NCBI GenBank assembly: GCA_013152825.1
Contig: JAADFP010000011.1
Location: 1 to 11,465, forward strand
Length of the DNA: 11,465 nt
Reading direction: 5' to 3'
Source of the DNA: Caldisericota bacterium
GTDB taxonomy: Bacteria; CAIJMQ01; JAADFP01
Positions 5,456 to 11,465 of this stretch are shown in pieces (position 1 is the stretch's first letter; each line of letters opens with the position of its first letter). A program made the translations under genes and the position numbers. The notes below the pieces were generated by a model that was given only the letters and a program-made list of their open reading frames with translations, ran no database searches and was not told where the DNA came from.

Positions 5456-6147
5456 AAGTATCCATTATAATTCCTGTTTACAACGAGGCAGCCACAGTAG
5501 AGAAAATTGTGGAGAAAGTCTGGAATCTTCCCATAGAAAAGGAGCTTATCATAGTGGATGATGGTTCTACGGACGGTTCGCGGGAAATAATAAAAAGCAT
5601 AGAGGATAAATACAAAGACAAAAAAGATATGAAATTCATCTATCACCAGGAGAACAAGGGAAAAGGCGAAGCTATTAAAAATGCCCTGAAACTAATAGAG
5701 GGAGATATTGTGGTAATCCAGGATGCTGACATGGAGCTTGACCCGGCAGAAATACCCTCCCTGATTGAACCGATAAAGCAAGGTAAAGCCCGGGTGGTAT
5801 ACGGTGCACGTTATATCAAACCTGAACAGAGAAAGAGGCCATTTTTGAGAAACCTGGCCAATTACATCCTAAGTCTAACCGTAACCTTACTCTACCGCCA
5901 TAAGATAACTGACGAAGCAGCAGGATATAAAGTATTCCTTGCCTCCGTAATAAAAGATATACCCCTTAACTGCCGGGGTTTTGAGTTCTGCCCGGAAATA
6001 ACCGCAAAGGTATTGAAAAGAGGGGAAAAAATACTGGAAGTGCCCGTTTCCTATGACCCGCGTACAGCAGAAGAAGGAAAAAAGATTTGCTGGAAGGATG
6101 GGTTCAAAGCGCTCTGGACCCTTTTCAAATACAGATTCGTAGGTTAA
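5452..6147 (+). CDS. GT2 glycosyltransferase, DPM1/polyprenyl-phosphate sugar synthase-like
   Basis: A 231-residue soluble GT-A enzyme that probably moves a sugar from a nucleotide donor to polyprenyl phosphate at the cytoplasmic membrane face, making the donor used by GT-C enzymes. It starts VSIIIPVYNEAATVEKIV, has VDDGSTDGS (35-43) for the nucleotide, and NKGKGEAIKNAL (68-79). QDADMELDP (90-98) carries the metal-binding D91-x-D93. GFEFCPEITAKVLKRGEKI (176-194), EVPVSYDPRT (196-205) and EGKKICWKDG (208-217) are hallmark C-terminal blocks of DPM1-like bacterial GT2 proteins. It lacks the C-terminal membrane helices of the longer DPM/GtrB forms, so it may bind the membrane peripherally. The ATGA overlap with the upstream gene implies coupling. 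The sugar is unknown. Confidence 0.9.
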   Translation: MKVSIIIPVYNEAATVEKIVEKVWNLPIEKELIIVDDGSTDGSREIIKSIEDKYKDKKDMKFIYHQENKGKGEAIKNALKLIEGDIVVIQDADMELDPAEIPSLIEPIKQGKARVVYGARYIKPEQRKRPFLRNLANYILSLTVTLLYRHKITDEAAGYKVFLASVIKDIPLNCRGFEFCPEITAKVLKRGEKILEVPVSYDPRTAEEGKKICWKDGFKALWTLFKYRFVG

Positions 6148-7173
6148 ATGGAAGAGAAATTATTTTCGGAAGAAGATGAGTGGGACAAGTGGGTGGAAAT
6201 AAACACCTGGGGAAGATACACCTATCTTTCCGGGTATGGGAAAGTTTTAAGAGAAATGTTTAAATTCCCCTCTTTCTATCTTATAAAGAAAGAAGAAAAC
6301 AGGATAAAAGCCATTTTCCCGCTATTTCTATTGAAGAATTTATCTGGCAAAAGGTATCTGCTCTCCCTTCCCTTTTCTGAATACGGAGGGCCCCTGGGAG
6401 AAAGCAGCGCGTTTTTACCCCAGATAGAACAAATTTTAAAGGAGACAAAGGCCAAATTCTTAGAGATTCACGGAGGGAGGGGAATAGGTAATTCTCCTCC
6501 TTTTCGTCCACTTCCCCTGGGTTACTACGCACTCCTTCATATTAAGCAAAGCACCCCTCAGGATATCCTGGAAAAAACAGATCACAGCGTGCGAAAAAAC
6601 CTTAAAAAAGCCCGGAGAAACTCCCTCAGGGCAAAAAGAGAGCAGGGAGAAGAATTTCTCAAAAAAGACTTTTACCCTCTCTATCTTACTTCTCACAAAA
6701 GGCTGGGCAGCCCTCCCCTTCCCCTACAATTCTTTCTCTCCCTCAATCGCTACCTTTCTCCCTACATGAGGATAATCTCGGTCAACTACCAGGGAAGCAT
6801 TATTTCCGCCCTCCTGGGCTGGTCAGTGGGAAAATCTTTTCACATAACCCATATAGTCTCTGACCACCGCTACTGGCACCTGAGGGGAAATGACCTTGCC
6901 CACTGGGCAATGATCCGCTGGGCTATAGAAGAAGGAAAAGAGATATTCGACTTTGGTCCCGCCCGGTATCCGGGACAGATAAAGTACAAAGAGAAATGGG
7001 GAGTAAAATTTTACCCTTACAACTACTTTTATTACCCACCTGACATTGCCATCTCCCCTCCCCAGGCTCATAAGGGAATTTACCGCTATCTTTCCCTCAT
7101 CTGGAAATTTGCCTTACCCAAATTTTTTACTCCCCTTCCGGGAAAGTTCATAAGAGGACATCTGGGAATATGA
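6148..7173 (+). CDS. FemAB/GNAT-fold acyl- or aminoacyltransferase-like protein
   Basis: A 341-residue protein with the tandem GNAT-like fold of FemAB/BioF2-type proteins, which attach amino acids or acyl groups to peptidoglycan precursors or other envelope molecules. EWDKWVEINTWGRYTYLSGYG (11-31) and the KAIFPLFLLKN region (54-64) fit the N-terminal half. KTDHSVRKNLKKARRNSLRA (143-162) is the basic linker characteristic of the family. RGNDLAHWAMIRWAIEEGKE (246-265), FDFGPAR (267-273) and YKEKWGVKFYPYNY (280-293) are the C-terminal hallmarks. Related proteins often occur in exopolysaccharide or exosortase loci, but no exosortase is visible here. The ATG abuts the upstream stop codon with only a weak AGG before it. 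The acceptor and transferred group cannot be read. Confidence 0.82.
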   Translation: MEEKLFSEEDEWDKWVEINTWGRYTYLSGYGKVLREMFKFPSFYLIKKEENRIKAIFPLFLLKNLSGKRYLLSLPFSEYGGPLGESSAFLPQIEQILKETKAKFLEIHGGRGIGNSPPFRPLPLGYYALLHIKQSTPQDILEKTDHSVRKNLKKARRNSLRAKREQGEEFLKKDFYPLYLTSHKRLGSPPLPLQFFLSLNRYLSPYMRIISVNYQGSIISALLGWSVGKSFHITHIVSDHRYWHLRGNDLAHWAMIRWAIEEGKEIFDFGPARYPGQIKYKEKWGVKFYPYNYFYYPPDIAISPPQAHKGIYRYLSLIWKFALPKFFTPLPGKFIRGHLGI

Positions 7174-7811
7174 ATTTCTGGGAAAGACATTTCGAAGAGA
7201 GGGCAAAGAAACTGGGCGAGCTTCCCGAAGCCTGTGATCATAAAGACAGAATCGCTTTCCTTGCCACCCGCAATGCTTTAAAATCCTTACTTGAGGAGAT
7301 AAGGGGAAAAAGGATACTTGATGTGGGCTGCGGAAATGGGATAATTACAGAGTTTTTAACGGCTTCAAACGAAGTCCTTGGCCTGGATTTCTCCTTTTCC
7401 ATGTTGAAAATGGCAGAAAAGAAAAATTTTATTCCTATCCTGGGAGGTGCCTCCCATCTCCCTTTTAAAAGCAACACATTTGACTGCGTCCTGGGGATAG
7501 GTCTTCTGCAATATATAGAAAATGAGGCAGAGGTAGTGAGAGAAATGGCAAGAGTAACAAAACCCCGCGGCACAATAATTCTTAGCCTGCTTCATAAAAA
7601 CTCACTTATACGGGAGCTCATAGAATGGACGGGGAAAGAAACCCTGGAGTTAAAAAAATTCTCCCTTCCCCAAACCCGGGGACTATTGAAAACACACGGA
7701 ATAGGAAAGATTAGCTTCAAACTACTATCCTATCCCCTGCCCTGTTCTTTCTCCCGCTTTCCCCTTCCCTTAGTAACCACTTTTCTGGTAAAAGGAGAAA
7801 AAATTGCTTAA
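7170..7811 (+). CDS. Class I SAM-dependent methyltransferase
   Basis: A 213-residue Rossmann-fold methyltransferase of the Methyltransf_11/UbiE-like type. Motif I is ILDVGCGNG (49-57), binding S-adenosylmethionine. Asp73 in GLDFSFSML is the acidic residue that contacts the ribose hydroxyls. ASHLPFKSNTFDCVLGIGLLQYI (94-116) supplies motifs II/III, and EMARVTKPRGTIILSLL (125-141) the post-motif strand. The N-terminal 45 residues begin NFWERHFEERAK, similar to small-molecule and lipid methyltransferases. The ATGA overlap with the FemAB-like gene and 8-base overlap with the aminotransferase place it firmly in the operon. It probably methylates a sugar, lipid or precursor made there; the substrate is not readable. 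Confidence 0.9.
   Translation: MNFWERHFEERAKKLGELPEACDHKDRIAFLATRNALKSLLEEIRGKRILDVGCGNGIITEFLTASNEVLGLDFSFSMLKMAEKKNFIPILGGASHLPFKSNTFDCVLGIGLLQYIENEAEVVREMARVTKPRGTIILSLLHKNSLIRELIEWTGKETLELKKFSLPQTRGLLKTHGIGKISFKLLSYPLPCSFSRFPLPLVTTFLVKGEKIA
7793..7806 (+). promoter_or_regulatory. Ribosome binding site and TTG start of the aminotransferase gene
   Basis: AGGAG (7793-7797) lies six bases before a TTG (7804-7806). The first in-frame ATG comes 17 codons later, has no comparable site, and would remove the start of the N-terminal region. This supports a TTG start and a short overlap with the methyltransferase gene. Confidence 0.7.
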
Positions 7812-8937
7812 GGTTATTCCACCCAGCGGCACACCCTTTCAGATAAAACACCTGATGAAGAGCTATTTTACAGTACCTCCCATAAAAGAAGAGTTTATGC
7901 AGGAATACCTGAGCAAAGGAAATATATTCTTTACCTCCTCGGGACGAATGGCCCTATATACCATACTAAAATCCCTCAAGAAATGTTATCCTCGAAGAGA
8001 TAGAGTAATCATACCTGCCTATACCTGCCCGGTAATTCCCCGCATTATTCAAAGCCTGGGGATGAAAATCCTTCTCTCAGACCTGGAAAAAGACAGCCTA
8101 TTTATGGCAAAAAAAGAAGTGGAGAGGTTATGGGATGAAAAAACTCTCTGCCTGGTGCCAGTGCACCTTTTTGGTTATCCCCATCCCTTATGGAAAGAAT
8201 TTCCTTCCGTGGAAGATGCTGCCCAGGCCCTGGGAGCAGAGATTGCCGGAAAAAAAACAGGCACACAGGGAATGGCAGGATTTTTCTCATTGGGAAAGGG
8301 GAAAAACCTGACCACGGATAAAGGGGGAATTATCTTTACTAAAGATAAGAAGCTATCCCGGGAAATAGAAAAAGAGCTGGCTGGCTATGAATTCCTCCAT
8401 CCTCTGCCCTCATTCATCCGGCTCCTGCTCTTTTCCCTGCTAATAAAGCCCTGTGGGTGGGGAATAATTACTAATTTAAACCTTCCCCAGGAAGAAACCT
8501 CTGAATTTTCCCTGGAGAGGAAAAAACTCTCCTCCTTTCACCAAAGATTGCTTCACCTCCAGCTGGGAAATTACCAGGAAATTATAAAAGAGAGAGCGAA
8601 AAGGGCAAAACTACTTCAGAAATATCTATCCTCTTTCCCCCAGGTCAAATTAATATCTCCGGCTAAAAATTCTAAACCCTGCTATCTGCGTTTTCCTATC
8701 CTGGTAAAAAGAAAAAGGGCACTACTGGAAAAACTATTTCTCAGCAAAGGATGGGGAGTAACCAGAATGTACCAGAAATCCCTCCCGGAATTTTACCCCC
8801 ATATTTATATTAACCAGGGTGAGGAATTTCCCTCTGCTTCTACATTATCCAGAGAACTTCTTACTCTACCTACACTCGGTTATACCGAAGAAAAGGCAGA
8901 AGAAGACTTAAAATGGATAAAGGAAAGGTGGAGTTAA
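7804..8937 (+). CDS. DegT/DnrJ/EryC1/StrS family PLP-dependent aminotransferase
   Basis: This 377-residue fold-type I enzyme usually aminates a keto sugar nucleotide for surface polysaccharides. SSGRMALY (45-52) is the PLP phosphate loop and PAYTCPVIP (71-79) the conserved block after it. SVEDAAQALGA (135-145) contains Asp138 for the pyridine nitrogen and Gln141 on the ring. FSLGKGKNLTTDKGG (161-175) contains the presumed Schiff-base Lys167, aligned with the SFHPTKNLTT motif of the family. The region around 200-260 is more divergent than in classical ArnB/PerA-type enzymes, so the substrate may not be a standard 3- or 4-keto sugar. Translation starts at a TTG with a good AGGAG site. It is the last gene of the operon; about 100 bases separate it from the flavodiiron gene. 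Confidence 0.88.
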   Translation: MLKVIPPSGTPFQIKHLMKSYFTVPPIKEEFMQEYLSKGNIFFTSSGRMALYTILKSLKKCYPRRDRVIIPAYTCPVIPRIIQSLGMKILLSDLEKDSLFMAKKEVERLWDEKTLCLVPVHLFGYPHPLWKEFPSVEDAAQALGAEIAGKKTGTQGMAGFFSLGKGKNLTTDKGGIIFTKDKKLSREIEKELAGYEFLHPLPSFIRLLLFSLLIKPCGWGIITNLNLPQEETSEFSLERKKLSSFHQRLLHLQLGNYQEIIKERAKRAKLLQKYLSSFPQVKLISPAKNSKPCYLRFPILVKRKRALLEKLFLSKGWGVTRMYQKSLPEFYPHIYINQGEEFPSASTLSRELLTLPTLGYTEEKAEEDLKWIKERWS

Positions 8938-9029
8938 CCTTCACCTGTGCTGCCAATACTTTTGTGTTTAGCGGTAAGGGAGGAGGGAAAAATGAGGAAA
9001 TATTAACCTGTATAATTTTATTAAAAAGA

Positions 9030-9036
9030 AAGGAGG
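9030..9036 (+). promoter_or_regulatory. Strong ribosome binding site of the flavodiiron gene; TATAAT upstream
   Basis: AAGGAGG ends seven bases before the ATG at 9044, by far the best Shine-Dalgarno in the window. TATAAT at 9011-9016 is a possible -10 box, although no -35 match is seen 17 bases upstream. The gap from the previous stop and this site suggest the gene is expressed separately from the glycan operon. Confidence 0.6.
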
Positions 9037-9043
9037 GTGCAAA

Positions 9044-10240
9044 ATGCCAGCAATTGAAATCAGACCCGAGGTCTACTGGATAGGAGTAAACGATAGGACC
9101 ACCGATTTATTCGAGGGTGTATGGCCTATCACGCAAGAGGGGGTTTCCTATAATTCGTATTTAATAAATGACGAAAAGAAAGTTATTATTGACCTAACCA
9201 AAGCAGGCAAAACAGACGAATTCTTCAGTTACATTGAAGAAATCACCTCCCTGGAAGAAATAGACTACGTGGTGCTTAACCACCTGGAGCCAGACCATAC
9301 CGGCATACTGCGTACCCTTAGAAGAGTAGCCCCCCAGGCTACCATCCTGAGCACGCCCAAAGCAAAAGAGATGATAAAATCTTTTTACGGGCTTACGGAA
9401 AATATAAAATCCGTAGAGGACGGAGAGATACTTTCTCTGGGAAAGAAAAAATTACAGTTTTTCTACGCACCGTTTCTACACTGGCCCGAAACCATGGTAA
9501 CCTACGAGACTTCCCAACGCATTCTCTTCTCCTGCGATGCATTCGGCGGATACGGAGCCCTGCGGGGAGCAATCTTCGACGATGAGTACAAAGATTTATC
9601 CTTCTATTTAAAAGAGTCCCTACGCTATTACGTGAATATCGTAGCCAAATACACCCGACCCGTGCTAAAAGCCATTGAAAAATTATCCGGTATTCCCATA
9701 GAAGTTATCGCTCCTTCCCATGGACTCGTCTGGAGAAAGGATCCCGGGTTTATAGTAAATCTTTACCAGAAGTGGTCTCAGTACGCCACAGGTAATACCG
9801 AACCCGGCATAACGCTTATTTACAGCTCCATGTACGGCAACACAGAGAAAATGATGAATGCTGTGGCTGAGGGTATATCCAGCACAGGAATCCCCCTGGA
9901 GATTTTTGATGCTTCCAGAACCCATGTAAGCTACATTCTTCCCTCCCTGTGGACAAAGGCAGGAGTGATGATTGGTTCTCCTACCTATGAAAGCAAATTA
10001 TTCCCTCCCGTGGCACAGGTGCTGGAAATGGCAGCACTAAAAAACATAATGAACAAAAAAGCTGCTTTCTTCGGAAGTTATGGATGGGCAGGAGGAGCAC
10101 TGAAACACTTCCAGAAAATCGCAGAAAACATCAAGTGGGAAGTATTTGATTCCTTGAGCTTCAGCGGGAGACCCAATGCAGAAGAGCTTAAAAAGGGAAA
10201 AGAGCTGGGAATAAAATTCGCCAAGGCAGTATTGGGATAA
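9044..10240 (+). CDS. fprA: Class A flavodiiron protein (FprA/ROO-type oxygen or NO reductase)
   Basis: A 398-residue cytoplasmic enzyme, normal length for class A flavodiiron proteins, which reduce O2 to water and/or NO to N2O in anaerobes. The metallo-beta-lactamase-like domain (about 1-250) has all expected diiron ligands: His80, Glu82, Asp84 and His85 in NHLEPDHTG, His146 in FLHWPETM, Asp165 in SCDAFGGYG and His226 in APSHGLVWR. The flavodoxin domain (about 255-398) has the FMN phosphate loop YSSMYGNT (260-267) and the flavin-contacting stretches GSPTYESKLFPP (311-322) and GSYGWAGGA (344-352). No C-terminal rubredoxin or NADH-oxidase domain is fused, so electrons must come from a separate rubredoxin or flavoprotein; none is encoded nearby. 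Full ligand conservation argues for an active enzyme. O2 versus NO preference cannot be told from sequence. Confidence 0.96.
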   Translation: MPAIEIRPEVYWIGVNDRTTDLFEGVWPITQEGVSYNSYLINDEKKVIIDLTKAGKTDEFFSYIEEITSLEEIDYVVLNHLEPDHTGILRTLRRVAPQATILSTPKAKEMIKSFYGLTENIKSVEDGEILSLGKKKLQFFYAPFLHWPETMVTYETSQRILFSCDAFGGYGALRGAIFDDEYKDLSFYLKESLRYYVNIVAKYTRPVLKAIEKLSGIPIEVIAPSHGLVWRKDPGFIVNLYQKWSQYATGNTEPGITLIYSSMYGNTEKMMNAVAEGISSTGIPLEIFDASRTHVSYILPSLWTKAGVMIGSPTYESKLFPPVAQVLEMAALKNIMNKKAAFFGSYGWAGGALKHFQKIAENIKWEVFDSLSFSGRPNAEELKKGKELGIKFAKAVLG

Positions 10241-10343
10241 GGTCTTTACAGCTAAGCAGTAAGCAGGAGACTAGTTTACTTTAATTGCTTATCCTGGCTA
10301 TGGTTGAGAAAAGTATTTAAGTTGCGGAAAGTGGAGCTCGGGT
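10241..10343. other. Intergenic gap between convergent genes
   Basis: About 100 bases separate the ends of the convergent flavodiiron and lon genes. A bidirectional terminator would be expected. Only a weak 6-bp pairing (TAAGCA with TGCTTA over a long loop) is visible, with no T-run on either side. Confidence 0.5.
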
Positions 10344-11465
10344 TTACTTCAAAGCCTGCTTGAACACTTCTGAGAGCTCTTTTACAAAGACAAACTTCAT
10401 TTCTTTGCGTATCTGCTGGGGCACCTCTTCCAGGTCCTCCTTGGAGTTTCTTTCTGGAAGTATAACTTTTTTTATTCCGGCTCTGTGTGCTGCCAGAACT
10501 TTTTCTTTAATCCCGCCTACCGGAAGCACTTTTCCCCGCAGGGTAATCTCGCCTGTCATAGCCACATCGCTTTTCACCGGCTTATTGCTAAGAAGAGAAA
10601 TTAGAGCAGTAGCCATGGTTACTCCTGCCGAGGGACCATCCTTGGGAATAGCACCCGCGGGAACGTGAATATGTATATCGTATTTTTCAAAGAAGTCATC
10701 CTGTATGCCCAGCTCCCTGGCTTTTGCCCGTATGTAACTCAAGGCTGCCTTTGCTGATTCTCGCATCACATCTCCCAGCTGCCCGGTGAGAATAAGCGAT
10801 TTTTTCCCTCTCATCTTTGTAGCTTCTACAAATATAATTTCTCCCCCGGCTGGAGTCCAGGCAAGACCGGTGGCCACGCCAGGCTCTGAGGTCCTCTCTG
10901 CCACTTCCTGGAAGAATTTCTGGGGTCCCAGGTACTCCCGTATTTTCTTTTCAGTAACCCTAAAAGATCCTTTTTCGCCCGTGGCTACATCGCGCGCTAT
11001 CTTTCGCAGGACAGAAGATATCTCACGCTCCAGGTTTCTTACTCCTGCCTCCCGCGTGTACTCCCGCACAATAGTAAGAATTGCTTTATCCTGGAAGTTT
11101 ATCTGCACATTCTCCAACCCATTTTCCTTTATCTGCCGCGGGATAAGGTAGCGTTTAGCTATATGGAGTTTTTCCTCTTCTGTATATCCAGGTAACTCAA
11201 GTACCTCCATCCTGTCCCGTAAAGCAGGAGGGATGGTATCCAGGATATTTGCCGTAGTAATAAACATCACCCTGGAAAGGTCAAAAGGCACATCAAGATA
11301 GTGGTCCATGAAGGCATGATTCTGTTCCGGATCAAGCACTTCCAGAAGAGCAGCAGCAGGATCACCCCGGAAATCCAGCCCTATCTTATCTACTTCATCC
11401 AGCATAAACACAGGATTGTTAGTGCCTGCCCTCTTTATACCCTGTATAATTCTGCCTGGTAAGGC
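10344..11465 (-). CDS. lon: Lon protease, C-terminal part (ATP-dependent serine protease)
   Basis: The frame stays open from the right edge down to the stop at 10344, giving 373 residues of a normally ~780-810-residue AAA+ protease that degrades misfolded and regulatory proteins. It begins ALPGRIIQGIKRAG, then VFMLDEVDKIG (Walker B Asp-Glu), ITTAN (sensor 1) and ALRDRMEV (arginine finger region), followed by the alpha-helical AAA subdomain with the EAGVRNLEREI sensor-2 motif. The protease domain has PKDGPSAGVTMATA with the catalytic serine codon at 10629-10631, and GGIKEKVLAAHRAGIKKV with the catalytic lysine 43 residues later, the same spacing as in E. coli Lon (Ser679/Lys722). Both residues are present, so the enzyme should be active. 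Walker A and the substrate-binding N-domain lie beyond the window. The internal GTG at 11409-11411 is not the true start. Confidence 0.97.
   Translation of the reverse strand, partial: ALPGRIIQGIKRAGTNNPVFMLDEVDKIGLDFRGDPAAALLEVLDPEQNHAFMDHYLDVPFDLSRVMFITTANILDTIPPALRDRMEVLELPGYTEEEKLHIAKRYLIPRQIKENGLENVQINFQDKAILTIVREYTREAGVRNLEREISSVLRKIARDVATGEKGSFRVTEKKIREYLGPQKFFQEVAERTSEPGVATGLAWTPAGGEIIFVEATKMRGKKSLILTGQLGDVMRESAKAALSYIRAKARELGIQDDFFEKYDIHIHVPAGAIPKDGPSAGVTMATALISLLSNKPVKSDVAMTGEITLRGKVLPVGGIKEKVLAAHRAGIKKVILPERNSKEDLEEVPQQIRKEMKFVFVKELSEVFKQALK

Noticed and set aside
8913..9083. Plus-strand open frame of 56 codons spanning the end of the aminotransferase gene and the start of the flavodiiron gene
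   Set aside because: It overlaps both real genes, including the strong ribosome binding site at 9030-9036, and its product resembles nothing I know (not a rubredoxin; no CxxC pairs).
10241..10343. Bidirectional terminator between the flavodiiron and lon genes
   Set aside because: The only visible pairing is a 6-bp stem with a long loop and no T-run, too weak to annotate.
10360..11151. Plus-strand open frames of about 100-120 codons opposite lon
   Set aside because: They are antisense shadows of the highly conserved lon coding sequence, with no independent start signals or motifs.

Overview
The window is bacterial DNA: densely packed genes, a tRNA gene with an encoded CCA end, Shine-Dalgarno sites, a Lon protease and a bacterial-type glycan operon. 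The flavodiiron protein (oxygen/NO detoxification) points to an anaerobe or microaerophile. The hairpin-rich dispersed repeats are of a kind often seen in uncultivated bacterial lineages. I cannot name the phylum from the sequence alone. Most genes look moderate in GC; the Fic gene and its upstream region are visibly more AT-rich.

Layout. (1) 1-266: C-terminal end of a phosphotransferase-like kinase. (2) 267-813: a gene-free island of heptamer repeats, three copies of a 12-mer and four hairpins. (3) 814-922: tRNA-Ser(GGA) whose variable arm holds an exact 15-nt tandem duplication, followed by a probable terminator. (4) 952-2713: an AT-rich class II Fic AMPylase gene on the plus strand, bracketed by two minus-strand gene tails that share the peptide YY(L/V)RVTDGNGHMAW. 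(5) 2790-8937: six plus-strand genes, each overlapping or abutting the next: two GT-C membrane glycosyltransferases, a DPM1-like GT2, a FemAB/GNAT-fold protein, a class I methyltransferase and a DegT/DnrJ-type PLP aminotransferase. (6) 9044-10240: a class A flavodiiron protein with its own strong ribosome binding site. (7) 10344-11465, minus strand: the 3' part of lon, running off the right edge.

How the genes could work together. In the six-gene operon, the GT2 enzyme probably loads a sugar onto a polyprenyl phosphate and the two GT-C proteins use such lipid-linked donors outside the membrane. The aminotransferase and methyltransferase would modify sugar or lipid precursors, and the FemAB-like protein would add an acyl or aminoacyl group. 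The likely output is a decorated surface glycan, glycolipid or glycoprotein; the product cannot be read from the sequence. The flavodiiron protein and Lon are stress-related housekeeping functions and look unconnected to the operon.

The points most worth a second look are the extended tRNA-Ser variable arm, the Fic gene between two homologous gene tails, the six-gene glycan operon, and the composite hairpin repeats upstream of the tRNA.
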